Shown: positions 27,826 to 36,176 of the stretch, in pieces
Layout of the letters: each line of letters starts with the position of its first letter
How positions within the stretch are numbered: position 1 is the stretch's first letter
Source: Achromobacter pestifer
GTDB taxonomy: Bacteria > Pseudomonadota > Gammaproteobacteria > Burkholderiales > Burkholderiaceae_B
Assembly: GCF_902859625.1 (NCBI RefSeq)
Contig: NZ_CADIJX010000007.1
Location: 1-64,000 of the forward strand
Reading direction: 5' to 3'
DNA length: 64,000 nucleotides
Made by a program: the position numbers and the translations under genes
The notes under the pieces: model-generated
Database searches by the model: none
What the model was told of the DNA's origin: nothing
What the model saw: only the letters and a program-made list of their open reading frames with translations

Positions 27826-27861
27826 AACGCCGTTTACCGCAGCATTGCGGTAAACGGCGTT
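27826..27861 (-). terminator. Hairpin terminator between cusF-like gene and hslU
   Basis: A perfect 15-bp stem, AACGCCGTTTACCGC at 27826-27840 and its complement at 27847-27861, surrounds a 6-base loop. On the minus strand it is followed by a run of five T, so it best serves the hslU transcript; it may also end the converging plus-strand gene. Confidence 0.8.
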
Positions 27862-27899
27862 GTCTTGCCAGCGGGCGGGCGCGAAGCGCGCCGCGCGTT

Positions 27900-29234
27900 T
27901 TACAGCACGTAGCGCGCCAGATCCTGGCTGCTGGCGACTTCCGCCAACTGCGAGTTCACGTAGGCGGCGTCGATCGTCACGTGTTTGTCCTGGCTGGATG
28001 TGGCGTCGAATGACAGTTCGTCCAACAGCTTTTCCATCACCGTGTACAGGCGGCGGGCGCCGATGTTCTCGGTGGTTTCGTTCACGTTGTAGGCGAGTTC
28101 CGCCAGGCGGCGCACGCCTTCATCGGTGAATTCCAGCTGTACGTCTTCGGTGGCCATCAGCGCGGTGTACTGCTTGGTCAGCGAGGCGTCGGTGTCGGAC
28201 AGGATGCGCACGAAATCTTCGGCGGTCAGCGATTCCAGCTCGACCCGGATCGGGAAGCGGCCTTGCAGCTCGGGGATCAGGTCCGACGGACGAGCCAGGT
28301 GGAATGCGCCTGATGCGATGAACAGGATGTGGTCGGTGCGGACCATGCCGTAGCGCGTGTTGACGGTGGTGCCTTCCACCAGCGGCAGCAGGTCGCGCTG
28401 CACGCCCTGGCGCGACACGTCGGCGCCGCCGGATTCCTGGCGGGCGGCGATCTTGTCGATTTCGTCCAGGAAGACAATGCCGTTCTGTTCAACGTTGTTG
28501 ATGGCCACGGTGCGCAGGTCTTCTTCGTTGACGCGCTTGGCGGCTTCTTCGTCGACGATCAGTTTGAAGGCTTCACGCACCTTCATCTTCTTGGGTTTTT
28601 TCTTGTCGCGGGCCATGCCGGCGAACATGCCGCGCAATTGCTCGGCCATTTCTTCCATGCCCGGGGGCGTCATCACGTCCATTTGCGGCGCGGCCTGGGC
28701 CACTTCGATCTCGATCTCCAGATCGTCGATCTTGCCTTCGCGCAGGCGTTTCCTGAAGGTCTGGCGCGCGCTGTTGTCTTCGCCGCGTTCCGGTTCGCCG
28801 GAAGCGCCCCGGGCGGGCGGGACCAGAGCGTCCAGGATGCGGTCTTCGGCGGCGTCTTCGGCTTGGGTGCGCACGCGGCGCATTTCCAGTTCACGTGTCT
28901 GCTTGATCGAATATTCGGTCAGGTCGCGAATGATGGTGTCGACGTCGCGGCCCACATAGCCCACTTCCGTGAACTTGGTGGCTTCGATCTTGATGAAAGG
29001 CGCATTGGCCAACTTGGCCAGGCGGCGCGCGATTTCGGTCTTGCCCACGCCGGTGGGGCCGATCATCAGAATGTTCTTCGGGTGTATTTCGTGGCGCAGG
29101 GGCTCGGCGACCTGCTGGCGGCGCCAGCGGTTGCGCAGGGCGACAGCCACGGCACGCTTGGCACGGTTCTGGCCGACGATGTACTTGTCGAGTTCGGAGA
29201 CGATCTCTCCGGGCGTCATGTTGGATGCGGACAT
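27900..29234 (-). CDS. hslU: ATP-dependent protease ATPase subunit HslU
   Basis: HslU (ClpY) is the AAA+ unfoldase that feeds substrates to HslV. The 444-residue protein has [16 protein letters not shown] at the N-terminus, Walker A GPTGVGKT (59-66), [14 protein letters not shown] (pore loop region), Walker [12 protein letters not shown], the FIASGAFH sensor region, GRFPIRVEL, and the C-terminal ARYVL that docks into HslV. The intermediate domain lies at about 110-240. It follows hslV by 81 bases. Confidence 0.97.
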   Translation of the reverse strand: MSASNMTPGEIVSELDKYIVGQNRAKRAVAVALRNRWRRQQVAEPLRHEIHPKNILMIGPTGVGKTEIARRLAKLANAPFIKIEATKFTEVGYVGRDVDTIIRDLTEYSIKQTRELEMRRVRTQAEDAAEDRILDALVPPARGASGEPERGEDNSARQTFRKRLREGKIDDLEIEIEVAQAAPQMDVMTPPGMEEMAEQLRGMFAGMARDKKKPKKMKVREAFKLIVDEEAAKRVNEEDLRTVAINNVEQNGIVFLDEIDKIAARQESGGADVSRQGVQRDLLPLVEGTTVNTRYGMVRTDHILFIASGAFHLARPSDLIPELQGRFPIRVELESLTAEDFVRILSDTDASLTKQYTALMATEDVQLEFTDEGVRRLAELAYNVNETTENIGARRLYTVMEKLLDELSFDATSSQDKHVTIDAAYVNSQLAEVASSQDLARYVL

Positions 29235-29315
29235 GAGGGCGAATCCTTGAAGCTAGGGCGGGCTGGGGGGCGGCCGCGGCGCGGGAGGAAACCTCCGTGC
29301 GCCGCGTGGCGGGCG

Positions 29316-29855
29316 TCAGTCGCCCAGCGTTTCGATGATGTGGTTCTGATTGGTGTAGATGCAGAGGTCGCCGGCGATTTCCAGCGATTGCTTGACGACG
29401 ACCTCGGGCGGCAGCTCGGTGTTGCGCAGCAGGGCCAGCGCGGCCGATTGCGCGTAGGCGCCACCTGAGCCGATGGCGGCCAGGCCGTGTTCGGGTTCCA
29501 GGACGTCGCCGTTGCCGGTCAGCACCAGGGTGTGTTCGGTGTCAGCCACGATCAGCATGGCTTCCAGGCGGCGCAGGACGCGATCCGTCCGCCAGTCGCG
29601 GGTCAACTCGACCGCCGCGCGCATCAGGTTGCCCTGGTGCTTTTCCAGCTTGGCTTCAAAACGTTCCTGCAACGTGAATGCGTCGGCGGTGGCACCGGCG
29701 AAACCGGCCAGGATCTTGTCGTGGTACAGGCGGCGGATCTTGCGGGCGGTGCCCTTGACGACGATGTTGCCCAGGGTGACCTGGCCATCGCCGCCGAGCG
29801 CGACGCGGTTGCCGCGGCGCGCGCACACGATGGTGGTGGCGTGAAATTGTTCCAT
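29316..29855 (-). CDS. hslV: ATP-dependent protease catalytic subunit HslV
   Basis: HslV (ClpQ) is the proteasome-beta-like peptidase of the HslVU complex. The 179-residue protein starts [10 protein letters not shown], so the catalytic threonine is T7 and a six-residue propeptide must be removed, instead of only the initiator Met as in E. coli. Family motifs include [10 protein letters not shown], the conserved Lys in [20 protein letters not shown] and [13 protein letters not shown] strong ribosome site (GGAAGGA) precedes the ATG. Together with hslU it forms the usual hslVU pair. Confidence 0.97.
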   Translation of the reverse strand: MEQFHATTIVCARRGNRVALGGDGQVTLGNIVVKGTARKIRRLYHDKILAGFAGATADAFTLQERFEAKLEKHQGNLMRAAVELTRDWRTDRVLRRLEAMLIVADTEHTLVLTGNGDVLEPEHGLAAIGSGGAYAQSAALALLRNTELPPEVVVKQSLEIAGDLCIYTNQNHIIETLGD

Positions 29856-29933
29856 GCGTTCCTTCCTTTGAAGGGATTAGCTGGGGGCGGTTGAACGGAA
29901 ATCAAGGCTGCCGGAGGATTCCTCGCGGGCAAT

Positions 29934-29967
29934 AAAAAAGGCCATGCTGGAAACCAGCATAGCCTTT
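29934..29967 (-). terminator. Terminator after dksA (minus strand)
   Basis: On the minus strand the stem AAAGGCTATGCTGG pairs with CCAGCATGGCCTTT across a short loop, with one G-U or mismatch position, followed by a six-T run. It lies between the dksA stop and hslV. Confidence 0.82.
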
Positions 29968-29995
29968 CAGGGCATGGCGTGAATTACGGGACGGA

Positions 29996-30460
29996 TCAGT
30001 CGCCGTACAGCTTTTGGCGCATTTCACGGCGTTCCTGCGCTTCGAGCGACAAGGTGGCCGTGGGGCGGGCCAACAGGCGGGGTACGCCGATGGGTTCGCC
30101 GGTTTCTTCACACCAGCCGTATTCGCCGCTGTCGATGCGGGCGATGGACTGCTGCACCTTTTTCAGCAGCTTGCGCTCGCGGTCACGGGTGCGCAGCTCA
30201 AGGGCGTGTTCTTCCTCGATGGTGGCGCGGTCGGCGGGATCGGGCACGAACTGCGTTTCGCGCAGGTGCTCAGTGGTCTCGCCGGCGTTGGCCAGGATGT
30301 CCTGTTCGAGTTGTTTGAGCCGTTCCTTGAAGAAAGCCAACTGGCGTTCGTTCATATAGTCGGACTCGGGCATGGCCAGCAATTCCTTCTCGCTGGGCAG
30401 ATCAATCGCCGTATCGCTCGTCGACTTGCTTGATTTTTTGGTTGCTGCCTTGGTAGCCAT
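29996..30460 (-). CDS. dksA: RNA polymerase-binding transcription factor DksA, zinc-ligand-poor
   Basis: DksA enters the RNA polymerase secondary channel and works with ppGpp in the stringent response. The 154-residue protein has the coiled coil with tip PDPADRA (D74 and D77, matching E. coli D71 and D74) and RNRDRERKL-like RTRDRERKLLKK. The C-terminal zinc-finger region keeps the fold sequence (GEPIGVPRLLARPTATL), but of the four zinc cysteines only C117 remains; the others are T120, S138 and A141. This is a cysteine-poor DksA, reminiscent of DksA2 of Pseudomonas, and may not need zinc. The N-terminus is lysine-rich. Confidence 0.95.
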   Translation of the reverse strand: MATKAATKKSSKSTSDTAIDLPSEKELLAMPESDYMNERQLAFFKERLKQLEQDILANAGETTEHLRETQFVPDPADRATIEEEHALELRTRDRERKLLKKVQQSIARIDSGEYGWCEETGEPIGVPRLLARPTATLSLEAQERREMRQKLYGD

Positions 30461-30586
30461 GAAAACACTCCACTATGAATCGATCCTGGCGCGGGCGTCC
30501 TTTCCCGGTTCGTGTCGCTTGCTGCCTACGCTATTCGTACCTCACAGTACTGCCTTCGTCGCATCGCGTCACGTCAGGAAGGGGGA

Positions 30587-31708
30587 TTACCCCGCCAGGC
30601 ACTGCTCCAAGCCCCGGGTGAAAATCTCCTGGGGCAGCTTACGACCGATGAATACCATCTTGGTGGACGGTTTTTCGGCCGCGGTCCACGGCTTGCCGGG
30701 TTCGGCGCCCATCATCATGTGTACACCCTGAAACAACATGCGGCGGTTGATGCCCTTCATGTACAGGATGCCCTTGTAGCGCATCAGGTCGGGACCATAG
30801 ACCTGCACCACGCCACCCAGGAATTCCTCAAGGCGTGCGGGATCGAACGGCTTGTTGGAACGGAACACGAACGCACCGATTTCGTCGTCGTGCTGGTGAT
30901 GGTGATGATGGTGGGCATGATTGCAATGCGCCCCGCAGTCGCCTTCGTGGTCATGGTCGTCATGGCCGTGATCGTGCCCGTGGTCATGTCCATGGTCATG
31001 GGCATGGCTGTGGGCGGCGTCGGGGTGTTCATCGGCCAGGAATTCCGGGTCGATGTCCAGAATGGAATTCAGGTTGAAGCCGCTGATGTCGATGATGGAC
31101 GCAAGGTCGACTTCACCGAAGTTGACCGGCGTGATCGGCGCGCGCGGGTTCATGTGAACCAGGCGATGGCGCAGCGCTTCGTAGTCGGCTTCGTTGACCA
31201 GGTCGCGCTTCGAGATCAGGATGCGGTCGGCGAAACCGACCTGCTTCTGGGCTTCGGGTTGTGCATCGAGCGTGGCCATGCCGTGCTTGGCATCGACCAC
31301 CGTCACCACCGCATCCAGGCGGTAGTACTCGGCGATGTCGTCATCCATGAAGAACGTCTGGCAAACCGGGCCGGGGTTGGCCATGCCGGTCGTTTCCAGG
31401 ATGACGCGCTCAAATTTCAGTTCGCCGGCTTCGCGCTTGACGCGCAGCTCGGACAGGGTGCGCATCAGGTCGCCACGGACCGTGCAGCAGACGCAGCCGT
31501 TGGACAGTTCGATGATTTCTTCATCGCTGTCTTGAACGAGCAGGTCGTTGTCGATGCTTTCCGGCCCGAATTCATTTTCGATGACGGCAACGCGGCGGCC
31601 ATGGAATTCGGTCAGGATGCGTTTGAGCAGGGTGGTCTTGCCCGCACCGAGAAAGCCGGTGAGGATGGTGACGGGAACCATTTTGTCCAAACTGCGCGGG
31701 GTGTTCAT
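30587..31708 (-). CDS. COG0523-family GTPase, probable zinc metallochaperone
   Basis: The 373-residue protein has Walker A GFLGAGKT (18-25), the metal-binding GCVCC (C72, C74, C75), LETTGMANPGPV (switch region) and ISKRD in place of NKxD. A His/Asp-rich segment at about 230-270 includes HDHGHDHGHDHGHDDHDH and HHHHHH. The CobW C-terminal domain (FVFRSNKPFDPARLEEFL, YMKGINRRMLFQGVH) follows. Proteins of this group deliver zinc or other metals to client enzymes. Its position beside a zur-like gene points to zinc rather than cobalt. A cobalamin-synthesis role (CobW) is less likely. Confidence 0.9.
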   Translation of the reverse strand: MNTPRSLDKMVPVTILTGFLGAGKTTLLKRILTEFHGRRVAVIENEFGPESIDNDLLVQDSDEEIIELSNGCVCCTVRGDLMRTLSELRVKREAGELKFERVILETTGMANPGPVCQTFFMDDDIAEYYRLDAVVTVVDAKHGMATLDAQPEAQKQVGFADRILISKRDLVNEADYEALRHRLVHMNPRAPITPVNFGEVDLASIIDISGFNLNSILDIDPEFLADEHPDAAHSHAHDHGHDHGHDHGHDDHDHEGDCGAHCNHAHHHHHHQHDDEIGAFVFRSNKPFDPARLEEFLGGVVQVYGPDLMRYKGILYMKGINRRMLFQGVHMMMGAEPGKPWTAAEKPSTKMVFIGRKLPQEIFTRGLEQCLAG

Positions 31709-32097
31709 GGCGAAGCTGCTAGCGTGAAGTCAAGGCTGAGTCTAGGGCCGGGCCTAAGGCTGGGTTTAGAGCTTAGTCCAGGCATTAGACACATGGGACC
31801 TGCCAGGGATTTTCCCGTGCAGGACGATGTTTGCCACAGGCTGCGAAGGCCGCCAATAGCGGCCGGACGCAGGATTACAGCACAGTCGGAGGCAGGGGGC
31901 AAACCCCGGGTCAACCCAGGGGGCAAAGCCGTCCGGATCGCGGCTGTACGCCATCAAGTATCAGGCGATATCACTATTTTGGGGCGGTTTACCGGATTTC
32001 AAGGGCCGGATGTGCCCGATCTCACGAGGGGCCGGACAGCTGCGGTTCACCCCAAAGGAATCGCCCGGCGGACGGCGGCCGCCGGCGGTGCTGATGC
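31709..32097. repeat. Non-coding gap with probable dispersed repeat
   Basis: This 389-base gap lies between the COG0523 gene and zur. No gene-like frame was found. It holds several short inverted repeats: around 31800-31830 CCTGC...GCAGG with GGG...CCC inside, and around 31900-31925 a GGGTCAACCC hairpin. Near 31730-31780 short purine-rich units recur (GGGCCGGGCCTAAGGCTGGG). The sequence reads like an extragenic repeat, but this needs a genome comparison. Confidence 0.4.
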
Positions 32098-32613
32098 TTA
32101 GTGGTGATGGTGGTGATGGCCGGCGTCAGCAGGTTGCTTTTGCTGGCATTGGGGACACAACGCCCGGATTTCGGTTTCGTGCGTGGCCAGGGCGTAACCC
32201 GTTTGGGCAACGCGCTCGGCCAACTGGCGACTCATGGCGGGGTCAGACACTTCTGCGACCGCGCCACAACCCGTACAGACCACCAGCAGGTCGTGGGGCG
32301 CGCCACCGGCGTCGTGGCAGGCGCTCCAGGCGTTGACGGCATCCAACCGGTGGATCAGGCCTTCGTCCATCAGGAAGTCCAGCGCGCGGTACACGGTAGG
32401 GGGCGCCGCGCCAGGATGCACTTCACGCATGGCGTCCAGCAATTCGTAGGCTTTCAGGCTGCGGCCATGACGCAGCAGCAGTTCCAGCACCTTGCGGCGG
32501 ATGGGCGTGAGGCGGCGTCCGCGCTGCTCGCACAGCGTCTCGGCGACGCTGAGTTGGGCGCCTACGGTGTCGCTGCGGGGAGAACGGGGCGGTGCGGGCA
32601 TGGCGGGCTTCAT
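32098..32613 (-). CDS. zur: Fur-family regulator, zinc uptake regulator Zur
   Basis: The 171-residue protein is a Fur-superfamily repressor: winged-helix residues LTPIRRKVLELLLRH, GAAPPTVYRALDFLMDEGLIHRLD and NAWSACHDA; then the dimer domain with the structural zinc pairs CTGC and CPQC. It ends in six histidines (GHHHHHH), an unusual native tail. It is divergent from znuCBA, with a palindrome typical of Zur sites between them, which argues for Zur over Fur or PerR. With zinc bound it should repress the Znu operon and perhaps itself. Confidence 0.92.
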   Translation of the reverse strand: MKPAMPAPPRSPRSDTVGAQLSVAETLCEQRGRRLTPIRRKVLELLLRHGRSLKAYELLDAMREVHPGAAPPTVYRALDFLMDEGLIHRLDAVNAWSACHDAGGAPHDLLVVCTGCGAVAEVSDPAMSRQLAERVAQTGYALATHETEIRALCPQCQQKQPADAGHHHHHH

Positions 32614-32708
32614 CTGAATAGGAGACGCGCACGACGCGCGCGAGATGCCTGGAAGGTAGCAGAAAACATCGATATGCGGGCGGCCTGGGCGGATTCAAGC
32701 CTTTATGG

Positions 32709-32724
32709 TTATGATATAACATAA
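32709..32724. promoter_or_regulatory. Candidate Zur box
   Basis: The sequence TTATGATATAACATAA is a near-perfect 16-bp palindrome; only the pair at positions 6 and 11 does not match. It resembles the AT-rich Zur operator with GTTATA/TATAAC core. It lies 96 bases upstream of the zur start and 78 bases upstream of the small ORF that begins the znu operon, so one site could control both. Confidence 0.75.
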
Positions 32725-32786
32725 TAAAACTCAACTACGCCGTCTCAACGGCGCCGCCACGCGGCCTTTCGACTTTTCGCTTCCCC

Positions 32787-32957
32787 ATGTCTCACTTCTC
32801 GCTTCTGCCTGCGCGGCTCGGCGCCGCGCCTCGGCAAGGCGCCATTCCCCGATCTGCATTCCTGGCGTCCGCCTGGCGCCGCATGGCGGTCGCGTTGATC
32901 GCCGCTGCCGCGCTGTGGGCGTTGACCGGTTGGGCGCTGGACTGGTGGCCACGATGA
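32787..32957 (+). CDS. Small 56-residue ORF with one TM segment before znuC
   Basis: ATG at 32787 opens a 56-codon frame whose TGA overlaps the znuC start (ATGA at 32954-32957). The product has a basic N-terminal half (SHFSLLPARLG, SAFLASAWRRM) and one hydrophobic helix (AVALIAAAALWALTGWAL), ending DWWPR. The overlap suggests translational coupling with znuC. It may be a small membrane peptide of the zinc operon or only a leader frame; no clear Shine-Dalgarno sequence was seen. Confidence 0.45.
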   Translation: MSHFSLLPARLGAAPRQGAIPRSAFLASAWRRMAVALIAAAALWALTGWALDWWPR

Positions 32958-33676
32958 GCGCGGCTCCCGTGACCATCGAACTGGCCGACGCCTCTTTCGG
33001 CTGGCATGGCCATCCCGCACTGAAATCGGTGTCGGGCCGCTTTGCTGCGGGAGGCATGACGGCCGTGGTGGGGCCCAATGGCGCGGGCAAATCGACGCTG
33101 ATCAAGGGGATCATGGGCGTGCTGCGACCCATGACGGGCAGTGTGCGCATCAGCGGCGCAGGCCGGTCTGAACTGGCTTGGCTGCCGCAGGCGTCCGAAT
33201 TGGACCGGTCCTTTCCCGTCACGGTGCTGGACCTGGTGGCCATGGGTGCGTGGCGCCGTGTCGGCGGATGGCGCCGGTATCGTGCCGATGAGCTTGAGCG
33301 ATGCATGGACGCGCTGGAGACAGTGGGTCTGGCCGAGGCCGCTGGGCGCGGCGTGGACACGCTTTCGGGCGGGCAGATGCAGCGCACATTGTTTGCGCGG
33401 ATGCTGATGCAAGACGCGCCCGTCCTGCTGCTGGACGAACCGTTCGCCGCCGTGGACAGTCACACCGCCGATGATCTGATGGCCTTGCTTTGCGGCCTGC
33501 ATGGGCAGGGCCGCACGGTGATCGCGGTCCTGCACGATCTGGACCTGGTGCGCAGCCACTTCCCCGAATGCCTGCTGTTGTCCGGGTCGGTGGTGGCGTG
33601 GGGCGCAACGGAGGACACCTTGAACGACGCGCATCTGAAGCGGGCGCGGCAATGGCACACGAGGGCTGACGCATGA
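32954..33676 (+). CDS. znuC: Zinc ABC transporter ATPase ZnuC
   Basis: The 240-residue ATPase has Walker A GPNGAGKS (40-47), signature LSGGQMQR, Walker B VLLLDEPFAAVD and the switch His in AVLHDLD. It belongs to the manganese/zinc/iron chelate group. It shares 4 bases with the following znuB and with the small ORF before it. With ZnuB and ZnuA it imports zinc from the periplasm. Confidence 0.93.
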   Translation: MSAAPVTIELADASFGWHGHPALKSVSGRFAAGGMTAVVGPNGAGKSTLIKGIMGVLRPMTGSVRISGAGRSELAWLPQASELDRSFPVTVLDLVAMGAWRRVGGWRRYRADELERCMDALETVGLAEAAGRGVDTLSGGQMQRTLFARMLMQDAPVLLLDEPFAAVDSHTADDLMALLCGLHGQGRTVIAVLHDLDLVRSHFPECLLLSGSVVAWGATEDTLNDAHLKRARQWHTRADA

Positions 33677-34539
33677 GCCTGGCGCAATGGGTGGTATCGC
33701 CCTTTCTGGATTACGGATTCATGCGGCGCGCGCTGGCGGGCGCCAGCGCCTTGTCGCTGGGCGCGGCGCCACTGGGCGTGTTCCTGGTGCTGCGGCGCAT
33801 GAGCCTGATGGGCGACGCCATGTCGCACGCCATCCTGCCGGGGGTGGCGGCCGGCTTTCTGCTGTCGGGCCTGTCCTTGGGCGCGATGATGCTGGGCGGC
33901 ATCGCCACCGGTCTGGCCGTGGCGTTGCTGGCGGGTCTGGTGGCGCGGCTGACGCCGCTGCGCGAAGACGCCAGTTTCGCGGCCTTCTATCTGATATCGC
34001 TGGGGCTGGGCGTGCTGCTGGTGTCGTTGCGCGGCTCCAACATGGATCTGTTGCACGTGCTGTTCGGCACGGTGCTGGGCCTGGACGACGCGGCGTTGCT
34101 GCTGGTCACCATCACGGCCAGCGTGACCTTGCTGGTGCTGGCGGCGATCTACCGCCTGCTGGTGGCCGAATGTCTGGACCCGGGTTTCTTGCGCGCCAGC
34201 GGCGGCGGGGGCGGTTGGGTCCACATGGGCTTTCTGGTGCTGGTGGTGGTCAATCTGGTGGCGGGCTTTCAGGTGCTGGGCACGTTGATGGTGGTCGGGA
34301 TCATGATGCTGCCCGCCGCCGCTGCCCGCTTCTGGGCGCGTTCGGCAGCCCGGCAGATTCCGCTGGCTGCGGCCTTTGGCGTGCTGGCATCCGTCAGCGG
34401 CCTGCTGGTGTCCTACCACTACAACGTGCCTGCCTCGCCCTCGATCATCCTGGCGGCGGGTGCCTGTTATCTGTTTTCCATCGTTGGCGGCCCGCAAGGC
34501 GGGCTGCTGCGGGCGTCGCGCCGCGTGCGTCGGGCCTGA
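33673..34539 (+). CDS. znuB: Zinc ABC transporter permease ZnuB
   Basis: The 288-residue protein has about eight TM helices and ABC-3 family features: LGVFLVLRRMSLMGDAMSHAILPGVAAGF near the N-terminus, DLLHVLFGTVLGL, and FQVLGTLMVVGIMMLPAAAARFWA. The start overlaps znuC by 4 bases. It forms the inner-membrane channel of the zinc importer. Confidence 0.93.
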   Translation: MSLAQWVVSPFLDYGFMRRALAGASALSLGAAPLGVFLVLRRMSLMGDAMSHAILPGVAAGFLLSGLSLGAMMLGGIATGLAVALLAGLVARLTPLREDASFAAFYLISLGLGVLLVSLRGSNMDLLHVLFGTVLGLDDAALLLVTITASVTLLVLAAIYRLLVAECLDPGFLRASGGGGGWVHMGFLVLVVVNLVAGFQVLGTLMVVGIMMLPAAAARFWARSAARQIPLAAAFGVLASVSGLLVSYHYNVPASPSIILAAGACYLFSIVGGPQGGLLRASRRVRRA

Positions 34540-34560
34540 GACTTCACTAGGAGATTCGCT

Positions 34561-35532
34561 ATGCGTTCCATTCTGCCGGCGCGGCGCCGCGCGTTGTTGG
34601 TCGTGGCCGGACTGTGCCTGTCGGCGGCATTGGGCACGGCGCATGCCGCCGAGCCCCTGAAGGCTGTGGCCAGTTTTTCCATCCTGGGCGACATCGTGCG
34701 CGAAGTGGGTGGCAATGACGTCAGCCTGACGACGCTGGTGGGCCCCGACGGCGATGCCCATGAGTACGAACCCACGCCCGGGGATGCAAAGAAACTGTCC
34801 GCCGCACGGGTGCTGTTCGTGAACGGCCTGGATTTCGAGACCTGGCTGCCCAAGCTGACGAAGGCCTCGGGTTTTGCCGGGCAGACCGTGGTGGCTTCGC
34901 AAGGCGTGACGCCGCGAAAGTTCGCGGGGCATGGCGGCGGGGATAAGCACGACGACCACGATCACGGACATTACCACAAGGACGACGGCCATCATCATCA
35001 CGGCGACGCCGATCCGCATGCCTGGCAGAATCTGGCCAATGGCGTGATCTACGCGCGCAACGTGGCCGAGGGCCTGGCTGCGGCCGACCCGGCGCATGCC
35101 GACAATTACCGGCAGCGTGCCACCGCCTACGTCGCGCGGCTGCAAGCGCTGGATGCCAATGCGAAGAAGACGTTCGCCGCCATTCCCGCCGAACGCCGCA
35201 AGGTCGTGACCTCGCATGACGCCTTTGGCTATTTCGGCGATGCCTACGGCGTGACGTTCATTTCGGCGATGGGCGTGTCGACGGACGCCGAGCCGTCGGC
35301 GGGCGAAGTCGCCGGGATCATCGAACAGGTCAAGCGTGAACGGGTGCCGGCGGTCTTCGTCGAGAACATCACCAGCCCCAAGCTGGTGCAGCAAATCGCG
35401 CGCGAGACCGGGGCCAAGGTGGGTGGTACGCTTTATTCCGATGCGCTGTCCAAGCCTGGGCAGCCCGGCGCCACCTATCTGGAAATGTTTGAATGGAACG
35501 TACGTCAGCTTGCCGCGGCCTTGCAACCCTGA
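34561..35532 (+). CDS. znuA: Zinc ABC transporter substrate-binding protein ZnuA
   Basis: The 323-residue protein has a signal peptide (about 30 residues, GTAHAAEP). It is a cluster A-I metal-binding protein: VASFSILGDIVREVGG, the first His in GDAHEYEP, DPHAWQNLANG, TSHDAFGYF, and an Asp near the C-terminus (LYSDALS). A His/Asp-rich loop at about 122-150 (KHDDHDHGHYHKDDGHHHH) is the feature that separates zinc-specific ZnuA from manganese proteins. It overlaps the downstream gene by 40 bases. Confidence 0.95.
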   Translation: MRSILPARRRALLVVAGLCLSAALGTAHAAEPLKAVASFSILGDIVREVGGNDVSLTTLVGPDGDAHEYEPTPGDAKKLSAARVLFVNGLDFETWLPKLTKASGFAGQTVVASQGVTPRKFAGHGGGDKHDDHDHGHYHKDDGHHHHGDADPHAWQNLANGVIYARNVAEGLAAADPAHADNYRQRATAYVARLQALDANAKKTFAAIPAERRKVVTSHDAFGYFGDAYGVTFISAMGVSTDAEPSAGEVAGIIEQVKRERVPAVFVENITSPKLVQQIARETGAKVGGTLYSDALSKPGQPGATYLEMFEWNVRQLAAALQP

Positions 35533-36176
35533 GCGCCGTGACGGCCTTGCTGGCGGCGGGCGCCGCCAGCGCGCATCCGCATATGTGGATCGACGCCCGC
35601 GCGGTGATCGATATCGATGCGCAGCATCGCATCACGGCCGTCCGCCAGGTTTGGCTGTTTGACGAGATGTTTGGCGCCTATGCCACGCAGGGCTTGAAGC
35701 AAGGCAAGGACGGTTCCTTGCCCCCCGCGACCCTGCAAGGCATGGCGGCGGATTGGATGAAGGCGCTGGGCGAACCGATCTCGCACTATTTCACGCGCGT
35801 CACCGTGGACGGCAAGATGGCGGTGTTCGCGGCCCCGCGTGATGCGCGCGTCGACTGGAATGCGAAGAGCAAGCGGTTGACGCTGTCCTTCACGTTGCCG
35901 CTGTCCGAACCGGTTCTGCCAGGTGCGGATGGCGCGCAGGTGGATATCTACGATCCCACGTATTTCGTCGCGTATGCCTTTGATGAAAAGGGCGCGGTTT
36001 CGCTGGGTGGCCCGCAGGCTACGGCGTGCGCGTCTCACTACCGCAAGCCCAAGGAACTGGATTGGAAGACCATGCAGCAACTGGCCGCGATCCCGGCCGA
36101 TCCGGACGCATTGCCGGACGAACTGTTCGCCATCACCAAGGGGCTGACGCACCGCATCGAGGTGCGATGTCCGTAA
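35493..36176 (+). CDS. zevA: DUF1007 periplasmic protein, ZevA-like
   Basis: The 227-residue protein has a signal peptide ending GAASAHPHMW. The HPHMWID motif at the mature N-terminus is the hallmark of DUF1007 proteins and could bind metal. Its start lies 40 bases inside znuA in another frame, and its end overlaps the next gene by 10 bases, so it belongs to the znu operon. In Haemophilus a DUF1007 protein (ZevA) works with a NicO-type membrane protein (ZevB) in zinc acquisition; the same pair is found here. The ZevA name is by analogy. Confidence 0.75.
   Translation: MERTSACRGLATLSAVTALLAAGAASAHPHMWIDARAVIDIDAQHRITAVRQVWLFDEMFGAYATQGLKQGKDGSLPPATLQGMAADWMKALGEPISHYFTRVTVDGKMAVFAAPRDARVDWNAKSKRLTLSFTLPLSEPVLPGADGAQVDIYDPTYFVAYAFDEKGAVSLGGPQATACASHYRKPKELDWKTMQQLAAIPADPDALPDELFAITKGLTHRIEVRCP

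Noticed and set aside
30512..32101. 529-codon plus-strand frame opposite the COG0523 GTPase and the following gap
   Set aside because: Its first part is antisense to a gene with Walker and CxCC motifs; no recognisable domain in the translation.
33460..35526. 688-codon open frame on the minus strand opposite znuB and znuA
   Set aside because: It is a high-GC shadow frame; the protein is rich in Q, H, R and A with no domain, and the plus strand has clear Znu genes.
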